Of a stretch of DNA of 64,000 bases, positions 30,519 through 42,612 are shown piece by piece. The notes under the pieces are model-generated. The model worked only from the letters and a program-made list of their open reading frames with translations, was not told the DNA's origin and ran no database searches. Location of the stretch: the NCBI GenBank assembly GCA_011634665.1, contig WAEK01000004.1, forward strand, positions 2,237,501 to 2,301,500. The letters are read 5' to 3'. The position numbers and the translations under genes were made by a program. The DNA is from Mortierella sp. BCC40632. Taxonomy: Eukaryota; Mortierellomycota; Mortierellomycetes; Mortierellales; Mortierellaceae. The stretch's first letter is position 1. Every line of letters starts with the position of its first letter.

Positions 30519-32340
30519 AAGGTCTGGAAACCCTCTCGTTTAATAGGACTATTGATGACAACCTGACTCCAAGCTCCTGTCTTTCCATGTGTCTCCTTCG
30601 CTGCCTGACACGGCTCGAGAGGTCTCTGCAAACCCAGCAGCAAGAAAGTGCCCACGTAAAAGGAGAGTGAGATGATGATGGCCCTATTTTTTGTTTCTGC
30701 CACATTTCCTTACTGCCATTCTGACTGTTGTACAAACCGCTGCTCGCGCGCCTTTGTTGCTTCCCGTGTGTTATGTTTTGTTCCACTGGGCAATTGGTCA
30801 CACAGAGTAAACAACCAACAAAAAAGAGATACAAATGTGGGAGATGTTCTGTATTTGGGAAGATCCCTCCACCTGTGCTACAGCGGTAGTAGTCGGTAGT
30901 ATGAGAACGGCGCCAGAAAACGGCCAAAGGGGAGATATTAAGGTCATGGAAAGGCAGTCGTGATGAAGGCGATATGGAGGAGCGCCAATATGCGCCTTTT
31001 AGGAGAATGCGGTATCGGTGAGCTCTCTAGCACAGGAATCCATTTTGGGAGTGACCTCAGCTTTCCTCTTCTTCCTCGGATCAGTGGGCCAGCAAAGCAT
31101 CCTATCTGTTAAACCTCTTGGACACCTCGGCCTTTGATACTGTCTCTTTTAGGAGCCTCTTCTTGCATTTCGACTACCCACCTGGCTTTTAACCTCTCTT
31201 TCTATAGAAATGACTGAGCCGGTGCGGTGCAGACGCATGGTCATTGCGGCCAGACACAGTCGCGGACGAAATCCAAGTCCGATTGACCCATCTTGGGCCC
31301 AGTCTCTTTGGTATTCTACTGGTTGTGAGGTCGGATAAAGTCATGTGCCTCCCTTTTGGTCCTTTCTCCTAACCCAAGATTAAAGTTCCTGTGGGCTATG
31401 TCGCAATCACATTGGCTCCTTCTGAGCTGGGTGGATATCGAGACAGTACCTCTCGCCAGCCTCAACCCTAAAAAAAGAGAATGGAAGAATACCAATGGCC
31501 CAGCACTCGGTCCCCAAATCGATCCCTCTGGACCGTACTCGTTGTCAACAACTCTTAAGATGAAGGTTTGAGCATATCTGTGATTTTTTAAAGCAATGGC
31601 AAGGCCAGAACGTCGTTCCACGAAGAGACCCCTATAACACCCATGGATCAATGTAAACGCAGCATCCCCCACTCGTTGTGATGCATTGTCCAGACGCTTG
31701 TTGTTTGTTTGGTAAAGACCCTAGCAACGTTGTAAGATGTAAGCTGATTCACGCCCATGGGTCATATGACGACAGAAGATCGAGAATAACAGGGCAGGTG
31801 GAGCGTTCTTTTTTGTTGATGCCATGCGTGATGTGCAGCATGCAAGGTCTGCTGTCGAGAAGGTGGAGAGGGATCGAGAACCACAGGACCCTCGAACCCC
31901 CACCTGGAGGCCTAGGTTTCATGTCGCAGCAACCGGAAAGGTGATGTGCAGGGCATCTTTGGAGACTGTTCTCCAATAGGGTCACCTTCGATGGCTCGAA
32001 CAAACACAACCAGAGCAGAACAGAATGAGAGCTTGGTGAGCAAAGGCCAGGTGCAAGAGCTTAGTTAGCTTAACGGAAGCAAAGAGTACACAAGAGAGAG
32101 AGAATAAAATGGAAAAGAGAGGCATTTGGGCCAAAGGCATTTGTTTTTGATTGTGTAACACGAAGTGTTTGTTTTGCAGGTGTTCATATCTCGGTCAAGG
32201 CTGTTTGGCGTTGGCCGACGAGAGCAGAGGGGAGGTTAGGAGGGAGTGTCGAGAGTCAAAGAGAAGCGGGCGATTGAGTAGAGGTTCCCTGGCCAAGCTC
32301 TGAATCGGGAAGCTGTCTCCGCACTGGTCTAGGGTATTCC
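26586..32340. other. Gene-poor interval with microsatellites and one strong hairpin
   Basis: No gene is supported across about 5.7 kb. Contents are low complexity: an AC repeat at 27563-27594, a GT repeat at 30488-30517, T runs near 27061, 27250 and 27300, and a GA stretch near 29305-29340. A 7-bp stem with a C(UUCG)G loop at 26852-26869 lies in the probable 3'UTR of the Ppn2-like gene. Small open frames, for example a lysine/arginine-rich one at 28482-28745 (minus), have no recognisable domain. Confidence 0.5.
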
Positions 32341-32350
32341 AACCTTGTGA

Positions 32351-32358
32351 TATAAAAA
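32351..32358 (+). promoter_or_regulatory. TATA box of the amino-acid permease gene
   Basis: TATAAAAA, 351 bp before the start codon. The intervening leader is C/T-rich with CA repeats near 32555-32580, typical of an efficient fungal 5'UTR region. Confidence 0.5.
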
Positions 32359-32709
32359 GACGCTGCGGGTAACCTTTTTTTTCCTCGACTTTGTTCTCGT
32401 TGCAAATCCGTCCCCCCCCCCCACTGTCTCTCTGTTCGCACCTCTCACCCTACATCCTTCCCCTACTTCGACCTTCTTTCACCTTTCAACACTTTCCTCC
32501 ACCTCCACACAAACATTTACGCAAACACAATACACATTCATCGCACACACAAACATACACACACACACACACGCACACAAACTCGCTCTTTACCCATATT
32601 CACGCACGAACACCTTCGTCACACCAAAACACTCATCTCGCCCCAACTCGGCCACCACAAACAACTACCCCTACTGGATACAACTCAGCCCCCGGCATAA
32701 CTCGCCACA

Positions 32710-34523
32710 ATGTCGAAGTTCGACCCGAGCCAAGACATGTACGAGAAGTACGAGATCGACCAGATGCACGATATCTCTCATCGTGAGGGTGTCCTTGCAG
32801 TGGAGCAAGAGGGTCTTAAGCGTGACCTTCGCTTGCGCCATATGGTCATGATTGCTATCTCTGGTACTATCGGTACAGGTCTTTTCCTTACTTCAGGAGA
32901 TACCGTCGCTATCGCTGGCCCTGGCGGTGCACGTAAGTCAGCATCCAACGCTTGATCACAAATACTCTTGTCGCTGTATCCGCGAGCCCACGAAACAGCA
33001 TCTCAACCAGTCTGATAGCCAAGCAAAGTAACCATTTTCTCTCTCTTGTTTTGCTTCACTATAATGCCTGGATAGTCCTCGCTTATTTCTTGGTTGGAGT
33101 TTGGCTAGTCTTTGTCTGCCAAGCCCTAGGTGAAATCGCAACCCTTCTGCCCCTCCCTGGCTCTTTCAACGCCTGGGGTGGCCGCATCTTTGACGAGGCT
33201 GCCTCGTTCCAGATGACTTGGATGTACTTCATCAACTGGGCATTGACTATCCCTGCTGAACTCTCAGCTTCATCCCTCGTCATTGGTTTCTGGGTTCACT
33301 CCAGCACGCTCCCTGAATATGTTGTCCCCTTGATCATTATCGCTGTCATGGTTGCCATCAACATGGCTGGTGTTCAGGCCTATGGTGAGATGGAATATTG
33401 GTTCTCGATCCTCAAGGTCTGCACCATCATTATGTTCATCATCTGCGGTATCCTTGTCGATGCTGGTGTCATCGGTGGTGTCAAGTACGGCATGTCGAAC
33501 TGGCACATTGAGGGTGCTCCCTTCAAAGGTGGCTTTGTTTCGTTCCTCAAAGTCTTGGTCACTGTTGGCTATGCGTATGGTGGTACGGAGATGACGGGAG
33601 TCACTGCTGCCGAATCCCGGAACCCACACAAGCATGTCCCCAGGGCCGTCAACACGGTTATTCTCCGAATTGCCTTCTTCTATCTCGCTTCACTTTTCTT
33701 GATCGGCTCTATCATCCCCAACAACTATCCTGCCCTTATCAATACCGAGAAATCTGCAGCCACTGCACCCTTCACCCTTATCTTTTTCAAGGCTGGAATC
33801 AGTGGTGCTGCCAATTTCATGAATGCTGTCGTGTTCACTTCCATCTTCTCGGCCATCAACTCGGACTTTTACATCGCTACCCGTATGCTTCTCTCGCTCT
33901 CTCGCAACGGCTGGGCCCACAAGTCTATTGGTTACACCAACTCGCGTGGTGTCCCCGTCATTGCATTGGCTATTGTCACTACCTGCTCGTGCCTCTCCCT
34001 GATCACAGTCTTTGTTGCTTCCGGTGTTGTCTTTGGCTGGCTCGTCAGGATTATCGGTTCGATCATCTTCCAGTCCTGGATCATGATCTTGCTCCTCCAC
34101 TTCCGATTCCGATACTGCTGGGATAAGCAAGGCCGATCTGTCAGCGAGCTCCCCTATGTCTCGTGGGGATACCCATATGGTACCATTATTGCACTCTGCA
34201 TCGGCAGTCTCTGCATTGGTGCCACCTGGTTCCTCTCATTCTGGGATCGCCCTGTCCACCCAGGTGCTGACGCTACTCAGGCTGAAATGGACGCCTACAA
34301 TAAGGCAATTTTGTTCTATGCTAAGGGTCTTATTGGTGCCTGGTTCCCATGGTTGATGTCAGCCGTTTTGTTCTTTTCTTACAAGTACATCAAAGGAACA
34401 AAGCTTATCAAGGCTGAAGAAGCGGACCTTGATACCGGACGATTCATTCCCACGGAGTCTGACAAGAGAGACATGGTGAACAAGAGTCCTCTCTGGAAGC
34501 GCATAGTCCGCTTCTTCGTCTAA
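32710..34523 (+). CDS. Amino-acid permease, yeast amino-acid transporter (YAT/APC) family
   Basis: Plasma-membrane proton/amino-acid symporter type. Exons 32710-32932 and 33076-34523 (phase 1) give 556 residues, normal for the family (about 550-600). The cytosolic N-terminus (LKRDLRLRHMVMIAISGTIGTGLFL) carries the family's TM1 GTIGTGLF motif. The exon junction restores GPGGALLAYFLVGVW. Further conserved segments are GEIATLLPLPGSF, WMYFINWALTIPAELSASS, TEMTGVTAAESRNP, NSDFYIATRMLLSLSRNGWAHK and SELPYVSWGYPYG. Twelve hydrophobic segments can be counted. The specific amino-acid range cannot be read from sequence. The short C-terminus is charged. It converges with the SET gene; AATAAA-like sequence lies in the shared 378-bp gap near 34680. 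Confidence 0.94.
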
Positions 34524-34901
34524 GGGAGAAGAAAATGGGCTTGTTGGTTGAACTATAGAGTCAGGTCACTTCGCCCCCTTTCGGAAGGATCTATCCGACA
34601 TAACGCCCGTAAAATAAACCCTCGCCGTCCGCCGCCACCATCCACACTCAAGCATTCCCACTTATTCCCACTTGTATAATAATAAATGTAATAGTATTTT
34701 ATCTTTAACAAGTGCTCTATCAGTTTTGCTTCCTGAACTTTCTGGGGGAAAGGACCACGCTCACTACAACTCGGAAAGGAACTGACTGTAACCTTGCAGA
34801 CCGTTCTGAAGAATTTGCTTCTCTCCTTGGACACAAACCTGTGCGTAATATAAAGGACCCGACAGCTTAGCCTATTGCAGATTTGTGATGCGGATTAAAT
34901 A

Positions 34902-37177
34902 TTAGAACACAAAAAAAACCTGCAAAAAAGATCTCTCCATCCTTTGTATATTTCTCCATGCTATTACCTTCTTCAGCGCTTCCAAGTCCTGCTCAGCAGT
35001 AGTTTTGGCTGTCACTCCAAAAGCTGCTGCACGGAGGCGAATCACGGCCAAGATTCCGTTCAGGACAGCCTTGCGGACCTTTTTGCTCTTTTCGTCTCTT
35101 GGAGGCAGTGGCTCTTCCTTAGCTGACTCCTTCTTGAGCTCCTGTCCATGCTCATCAAACTCGACATCACTTCCACTCTCCTCGTTGTCGCTTCCATCTT
35201 CGATAGAACCTTCGTCTTCGTCTTCAGAATCCTGTTCTTCCTGTTGTCTTCGCTTGAATATCTCGTCAAAATATTCTATTGCGACGTCCATATCCTCTTT
35301 CACCTTCTCAAACTGCTTCTTTTCCATAAAGATTACATTCAGCAGTAAAAACAGACGATCGTCTACTGAGCCATCATGCAATAGATACATCAAGTCCCGA
35401 GGGAAATCGTCTGCTTCTTCTTCATCTTCCTCGTCCTCCTCGTCCTCATCGCTTTCTTCAGCGCCATCCTCTGATTGATCATTATCCTTGTTGGGATGCG
35501 CCTTCTTGATCTTTTTTGCGTCCTTTGGTACAGAGCAACAGGATCCGTCATCGGCATGTGTATGCCCATGGCTCTGCTCGTTATCGCTGTCTCCCAACTC
35601 ATGCTTCTTACCATGTCCATGTCCATGGTCATGGTCATGATCATGGCCCTCACCACTACAGCATCCTCCACACCCATCTCCCTCAGCAGACCCGTCGTCC
35701 GTACCCAAAAATGCATCTTCCGAGGCCAAAAACCATTCGATCCTCTCCTCAACCAAATCCTGATTACCCGTCAATTTTTCCGCAGCCTCCCGAACCATCT
35801 CCAACTGGATCGTGACAGTATCGTGTGGGTTATCGACCACAGTAAAGCCATATCTTCCCAAGAGGATCTTGTTTGGGAAAGGTCCATAGTGTCGTAAAAG
35901 CTCCGAGCCTCGTTTGAGATCCATATCCAAAATGATATCGCAAGTGTCTTTGAGCTCCTCCGTCTCGTCTTCACTTTCATCCTCGTCCTCGTCCTCGTCT
36001 TCATCTTCCCATTGCTCGTCCTCCTCCTGGTCATTGTCGCTGGTGTTCTCGTAATTGTCGCTGGCGGCGTTGTCCTCCTTGGGGTTCATTGGGTCCTCCA
36101 ACTCTGGAACTTGATCTTCGTCGTCATCGTTGTTATCGTCCTCGTCATCGCTATCATTCATGTGCTCGCAAGCGACCGCGCCACAAACCTCACACACCTC
36201 TTCGTATGAAACGTAATCACCGTTTGGCGTTGGGCTATGGTTCACACTAGATTTCAAAGTCAGTAATGAAAAGAACCAGTTAATACCATCAATAATGAGA
36301 GGGAGAAGACGAATGTGTTAAAAAGGATCCCCAGTCGAAAAGAATGCCTTCTATCATTAATTGCTTACAAGTCAGCAAAAGGTACAAGCGCAGAGATGTG
36401 GAAATGGTCAACATCCATAGCACGAGAAGAGACTATTTCCGTCATGGTCTTGTATGTCTCAAAGTCAAAGTACTTTTGACGGGTCTCCTGTGTGAAGGTA
36501 TCCGGGTTTCTCTCCAGGAACGGGACAACAATGTTTTCATAATCCTCTTTCATGTCTGCCTATTTCGATCATAACAGTTGAATGGTAAGAGATCAGAATT
36601 CTCATGAACACTCGCGCTAGCCACAAGAACAGAACAAAAGAGGAATAAATGCGCCAAGAAATAGGCTTACAATGTCATTTTCAATGTCTTGGTAAGCTTC
36701 ACAGCTCTTCATAGCCTCGCGCTGTTTCTTTGTTAGGTTGGTAGCCATTTGAGGAGGGCGACTCATCAGGAGGGCAAGGTAAGCGCTCCAAGGGGACTGT
36801 TCTGCACAGGACAGCTCGTACATGGCGCCCAGAGTCAAGCCCACATAGCCCTCAACCCCTTCTTCCTCCAGAAGATTTGCAATAGCTGTTGACTCCGCCG
36901 AGAGGACTGCTGATTTTGGGACTTTGACAACTAGGTTTTTCAAACGGTAGTGAAGAAGAGTAGCATGGTTAAGAAAGAAAAGAAAAAAAAAAAGAAAAAA
37001 AAAAAAAAGGCTAGAGGGAGGAGGTCCCTTACCATCGATCCCTGCTTCAAGGTTCTTCTTGGCAAAAATCCCAAGGCCATGTTTGCCCTCACGGATTTCA
37101 ATCGCCGTCTTGTCCCACACAATCTCGTTTTTTTCTGCCCAGGTAAGAAAGGTACCCAGCTTTTTTGGTGATGACAT
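34902..37177 (-). CDS. SET-domain protein lysine methyltransferase (SETD6/Rkm-type) with acidic, His/Cys-rich insert
   Basis: Class I split-SET methyltransferase of the non-histone type (Rubisco LSMT/SETD6/yeast Rkm group; many act on ribosomal proteins). Exons on the minus strand: 37177-37033, 36930-36671, 36559-36369, 36246-34902; phases agree, 646 residues. Landmarks: the N-SET GKHGLGIFAKKNLEAG, then VVKVPKSAVL, the catalytic-pocket NH in FVNHSPTP and the C-SET LLRHYGPFPNKILLGRYGF. Directly after NHSP comes a pair CEVCGAVACEH and about 70 acidic residues. A later insert has CGGCCSGEGHDHDHDHGHGHGKKH and CC, a likely metal-binding patch, then more acidic repeats. A possible last intron (GTAATA at about 34970 to CAG near 34919) would change only the final residues. 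The substrate is unknown. Confidence 0.85.
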
Positions 37178-38096
37178 TTTTTTTTCTCTCTTTTTTTTCT
37201 CTCTCTCTTAGACGAGCTTTTTGATGGTTGAATATCTGAGAGGACTGTAGTTCTCCTCCTAATGGTAAGCTGGGCCTTCTTCTCTCTCTCTTGACAGGAT
37301 CAACTGGATTGAATCTTGCAGGATCAGTAACGAATGGAGCTGGGATTAGAAGAGATCAGCTTTTTTTTTTTTTTTTTTTTCTTTTCGAGAAAATGTAACA
37401 GTCACGGTAGAGAGAGGTGAAAGGATACCATGCCATGATCCGAGTCAGTACTCAAAAGACTCCAGGGCTTGATGGCACAAGCCAGACCGTGTGTCGTATT
37501 TCTATTGTTACGGGCGTAATCGTGATGTACGGTTCTTTAACGGAATGGGATCTCGTCAAGAATCGGCAGCTATCGAGGTGATAACCAAGAAGCTTATTCT
37601 AGGGGACTCCACAATCTCTACAGCAATGTGCCAGCTCACAATAGAGCATGACAGGCTTATGCAGGTCTTGCAGGAGAAAAACTGCTTCTCTCATGATTAT
37701 TTCATCATCTACAACGATGTCTATGACACCTGGCACTCCATCACAACAATTTGAGGAAAGATAAAGACCCTAACCTAGACAGAATAAAGATACTCCACAG
37801 CTTCAGAAATCCCAGATGATGTGTTATCGACGAGAAGTATCATATGCATCCACTGGTATCAGCTACATTGAAGCGAAACTTCTCTCGAGTCGAATCCTAT
37901 ACGACATCTCCATAGATGTTAGTCGCATGGTATCTGGCGAGGCCTTTCTGCAAGCATGGGTTCTAATGCCACAGCTACAGCTGCGAAGTGAAGATTTCCT
38001 CCACTATGCTTGGATTATCTGGAGCAGACCGACAACCTAGTGCCGAGCACTCGAACTCTACTCTTTATAAAATATATGAGATCCTAGCAAGATTGA
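37178..38096. other. Intergenic region left of the Fanzor element
   Basis: Begins with a CT-rich leader of the SET gene and a T run (37361-37380). A frame at 37491-37754 (plus) has no recognised domain and no convincing start. TATAAAAT at 38066-38073 lies just outside the left inverted repeat, 199 bp before the XPG-Fanzor start. Confidence 0.4.
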
Positions 38097-38124
38097 CTAC
38101 AGTCCGGCGTCAAAAGGTGTACAA
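38097..38124 (+). repeat. Left terminal inverted repeat with embedded palindrome (38106-38146)
   Basis: CTACAGT at the outer edge and TGTACAA at the inner edge match the right-end copy in inverted orientation. The overlapping palindrome (arms GTCAAAAG-TGTACAA with one mismatch, AAA in the centre) could be a hairpin or a dimeric protein site. Confidence 0.65.
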
Positions 38125-38271
38125 AAATTGTACAGCTTTTGACACCCTCTCCAACAAACTGATTGGCTACGAAATTAAGCTAACTTCGTGACGCCACTTT
38201 TAATACAAAATACAGCTTGCTCTAGCTCCATCTAGGAGACACTCGTCTTCTTATTCACACTGTCCGTCACC

Positions 38272-41200
38272 ATGGGTTTGACCGATATTTCACAGATGCT
38301 GCGGGAATTAGATTGCAGAGGTACTCCTACAGACCCAAGAGACCATTGTGAGGTGCATGTGGACCTGCTGTCCTGTTACTTTGGATTTATTCGGGCTTGC
38401 GACTTCAGGATTACCCGCAAGCTTTTAAAGGAGAACCACTCTCTGGACACTTTGCAAGCGTTACGGATCGAATGGTTGGCTGCTGCTCTCGACTCGAAGC
38501 TTTCCAAAGCATTCAATAAAAGCGCAATCCTACATATCGACGGCAACCCTACAAAGGAAAAGGAACATGCAAGATCCCTACGCTCAGCGATCTACAAGCA
38601 GCAGAACGACCGCCTGGAAACGCAAATTGACGATCTCAACAGGCGCTGCTCACAAATCCTGAATTCTGCGCCAGACAAGCTCATAAAATCACACATGAAA
38701 AGTCTCCGCAAGAGCTTCCGCAAGATGTTACATGCGTGGCAAAGATCTTTTCGCATCGACGACGATATGCGGCGTCGACTGGGTGCAAAGCTTGCAGCAA
38801 ATGGGTGGCAGCTATGTGAGCGGGATCCTACGTCCGGGATCTGTGTTGGCGAGGCAGACCTTTGCTGCGCCCAACTCGCCGCCCAGAAGAACGGTGAAGG
38901 CCGCGGTCCCATTGTAGTAGCCTCAGGAGACTCAGATTTCCTCGCACATGACAACATAACTTTACTTCGCCAGAATGCCAGACGCCGAACCGAGTATCGC
39001 CAATTTACTCGGCACTATGTGATCGCGACGCTCAACATGAATAGGCCACGGTTAAGACGCTGCACCAAAAGGAACCAGCATCGTGAGGAAGAACTCCCTC
39101 TCCTTAACCCGGACATCTGGAAGGTGCTAGCAACGGTGTGTCAAAACGACTATTCAACTAACGTCAAGGGCTACGGCCCAAAGAAGAACTGGGCGATTCT
39201 TGGTCAGCTTTGGGACCGAGAAGGGGTAGACACACCTCAGGAATTGCTAGCAGAATACGAGAAAGATATGGCAAAGAGAAAGTACAAAGGTGACCCGGTC
39301 GTTGTCCCAGACTTTTCTTCATCCGCACGGGTGTTTTTTGACCGCACGGAAACCTTGCTACCACCTTCCTCCTCACCACCCAATGCTATCCCTCATCATG
39401 ATGTGATTCCTCAGGTGATGGCACTCTATGGGCGTGCGATGACCATGCTAAAAAAAGAGTTTTGTAAAGGTCCACCCCATACACTACAGTCGGATCTCAA
39501 GAAAGCCAAGTATACGCGACACTTTCGAACAAGTAACAGCCAGTTCAAACCCCGTTTGATTAAGTTGCCACAATGGAATGAACCACCGCCAAGACCGCCA
39601 TCGAAAGTTCCCACCCCCCCTACAGAGCGAAAACCTCAAAAACAATCTCAACAGGTTAGTGTGCATCCGAATTGATCAGCACGCATACAACTTGCGCAGC
39701 TATGATACTTATCATCGCTTTGATACCATCAGGAGCGCGTTAAGGCTAGCATCAACAAAGAGTCTGCCCTTCCTGACAAAGGAAAAAAGAGAAAAGCAGA
39801 GGTATGACAGTAGATATTGGTAGCGCTTGCCGTGACCATCAACCACACGTGTTTCTCATTCTCTCTCTCTCTCTCTTTTTTTTTTTTTTTTGTTGATAGG
39901 AGCCAGAGCAGGGCAGTCCCTCAAGTAAACCCAAGACAAAACGATCAAAACCTAAAGTCGACAAGACGAGCCGCGCATCAAGGGAGACAAATTGCCGACA
40001 GGAGAGGATCGCCCAGGCAGCCGCTGAAGGGACGGATCTTAAGATCCAAGAACGCTGCCGCAATCTTGGATCAATTATCAACGACGAGTTGAAATCCCTC
40101 TGCGAGACGGTAACTCTCTCCAAAGGTGACACCCGTCATCTACTGACGACCCACATGGCGGTGAATCTAAGACCTTCGGTGGAGGCATACGTCGCAGCCG
40201 GTCACGCATTGGACTTCAAGCAATCGCCTGATGATGACCAGTCTACACTTTGTGACCATGTCATATCCGCCCTGAAAGAGGATATCGAGGACACTCTCAC
40301 CCAAATTTCACGACTTTACACGGATCTCAGACGGATTTGCATTTATGCTACCGAGTATTACATCTCCAAGATTATGGCCGAGCATTCCGACATCGGACAC
40401 CGTGAACAACGGATGCGTGCCTTCCAGGCCGTGTTGAAGGGCCAAGATTTTTTTCCGGGCACTAGCCGTTGCTCTGTACAGTCCTAGCCGAATGAGAGAT
40501 GTACGAGTCAAAGAGGATTCAGCGCTGGCAAGACAGATTGCAGTCACATTTGAACTGGATTTTGGTGCTGCCGCACAGAAAGTTCTCGAGAGAGTTCGCA
40601 AGCTGCTGGATGGCACTGTCCATATGCACGTTATCGAGGAGATCGCCCGTAATACTAGTGACGGGATTCGAACTCAGGCGCAACACTTTATCACGACCTT
40701 AAAGTCACGGGTAAGTTGTTTCTTTTTGACAGAGCGGTGTAGCTTATCAACTTGCCTGTATCTAACCGTCTTCAACCTTTTCTAGGTGATTGAACAAGCT
40801 CCCCGAATGGGCCAACACCACCGGAAAGCCGATGCTGGATGCAATTGACAAAAATGGTCAAAGCAAGCGAGACGACTTTTTGTCCACCAATTGGTTTCTG
40901 AACTCCGTTCTTCCAGAGGACTGTCGAATTGCCCTGTACCCCCGATCATCCTGGAGCAACGCCTTTGTCTGTCTCAGTGAGGCAAACATAATCCACTCAC
41001 TCAAGCGCAGAAGACTGACGCCGGAAAAAAAAGCATTGATCCCGGTGTATAATCACCTTTTTGGCAAAGGCACAGCGTATGCTGAGCACCGTGGCCAGCT
41101 GATCTACGACCTCTTCTTTGGAGGCACAAAGACGAATTACGACCGGACCACAGCGGTGGCACATCCACTCCACTCTGACCGAACACCAGCAGTCTTGGAC

Positions 41201-42612
41201 TTGAGTGAGCCGAGCCTCAGCACTGTAGCACACAAGGTTTGTCATGGTGTAGACCGAGCTGAACAACGGCTTGCGACAGCCGAGTTCAAGAATGCCATTA
41301 AGCAGGACATCGTGTCGCGTGGTGAGGAGCCCCATCACAGCAAAGGACGTCGTCTCAAGTACATACTAGAAGGGACTCTCCAAACGAATGGCCAACAGGT
41401 CAAAGTGCAGGCGGCTCATTTGTGGCATAGGTGGCCCAGGAAGAAAGTGGCCGACACTGGCAACTCATCTTCAGTGTCCTCAACGACCTCTACACTCTCC
41501 ACGCTCACCTCCGAGGGCCAAACAAAAGACTGGAGACCAGAACACCGACAATCGCACATCGATTACATTCAACAGTGTCTCCCTGACCAGGCCGCCGTGC
41601 AATGTCTATTTCCCGGCCAGTCAGAATTCATTGTTACGGCCGTTGATCCAGGAGCTAAAAAGTCAGCATGCTCAGCAACGATTGACACACTCGACCCGGA
41701 TCATGTCTCGATCGTCGATGTCCCAAGGGCAAACCTATCGTTCGCTGAGGAGCTCTACAGGAAAAGGCTGGAGTATGCGAAGCAGAACGCCATCTACGAT
41801 GGCAAGGACATTCACACAATTGAGTGTGAGCTGGTAAAATTCACACTACCGCCTCCACAGGCTTCGCCTCTTGAATCTTTTCATCAAGTCTTTGCAGAGG
41901 CGAAGACGAACATGACGACTCATATTGAGCGTGAGCTCAAAGCAGACCCGGTCCTTAGCGATTTTTATGGGTCACCTCGGTTGCGTTTCTGGCGATACCA
42001 GAAGGAGCAAGGCAGACGGGCGGACACTGGTCGAGCTATAGCCAGCCTTCTCAAGAATGCCCAAAAAAAATCTCTGGTCAAAGCTCAAGACAAAGAGGAG
42101 AGGCGGGCACTCTTAGCCATTGGTGATGGTAAATTTGGGAGTTTGCCGGGTATTCATGATAAGTCGGGAGGCTTTCGTTATCAACTTATCCAAGAGGTGA
42201 GAAAGCTTTTTCAGCTGTCGAGACAAAAATATGAAGTGGATGTTCATAACAAACTGTCGTTAACCCACTGGGGAATAGGCCAAAGGGGAGGGCAATGGTA
42301 GTGGTTTTGGTCAACGAATTTAGGTCCTCTATAACTTGTAGCCGTTGTCGTGGACCTACCAAGGCCTTCGGCAGGAATCTCATCTGCTTGAGCCCAACGT
42401 GTGGTGGGGCACGTACAGAAGAGCAGAGCGCGATCGCTGGTCTGAGTTCCACCACTGGTCCCATGTGCGACAGAGATCACAATGCGGCACTGAACTTGGC
42501 GCGAGCAAGCCTGCAACAAATCCAGGAACACTCTTGGCCAGTTGAGCTGCAGCGGGTCAGGGCAATAAGTCTGGAGAATGACGGTGCCATTTTGGCAAGT
42601 GCCGACGTATAG
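38272..42612 (+). CDS. XPG/FEN1-like nuclease fused to a Fanzor (TnpB-like RNA-guided) nuclease; one frame lesion
   Basis: Inferred exons: 38272-39654, 39733-39801, 39900-40710, 40786 (or 40799)-42196, 42286-42612, with phase-0 introns; about 1,330 residues. Residues 1-300 are XPG/FEN1-like with the expected acids: D31 (VHVDLL), D90 (LHIDGNP), E194 and D196 (GEADLCC), D220 and D222 (SGDSDF), D293 (QNDY before a helix-turn-helix GYGPKKN). A Lys/Pro-rich linker follows. The C-terminal half is Fanzor: RuvC-I D in AVDPGAKKS (codon 41645), IGDGKFGS, RuvC-II E in VNEFRSSITCSRC (codon 42316), a Cys4 finger (CSRC and CLSPTC) and RuvC-III D in DRDHNAALNL (codon 42475). The start has context CACCATGG. 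One extra T in a T7 run (40448-40454) breaks the frame; removing it makes exon 3 exactly 270 codons. The fourth exon is in frame if the AAG acceptor at 40798 is used, otherwise an extra C at 40801-40804 is implied. Whether both halves are one protein needs RNA data. Confidence 0.75.

Noticed and set aside
31316..31672. 118-residue minus-strand frame in the permease upstream region
   Set aside because: No recognisable motif and surrounded by non-coding DNA; kept out for lack of support.
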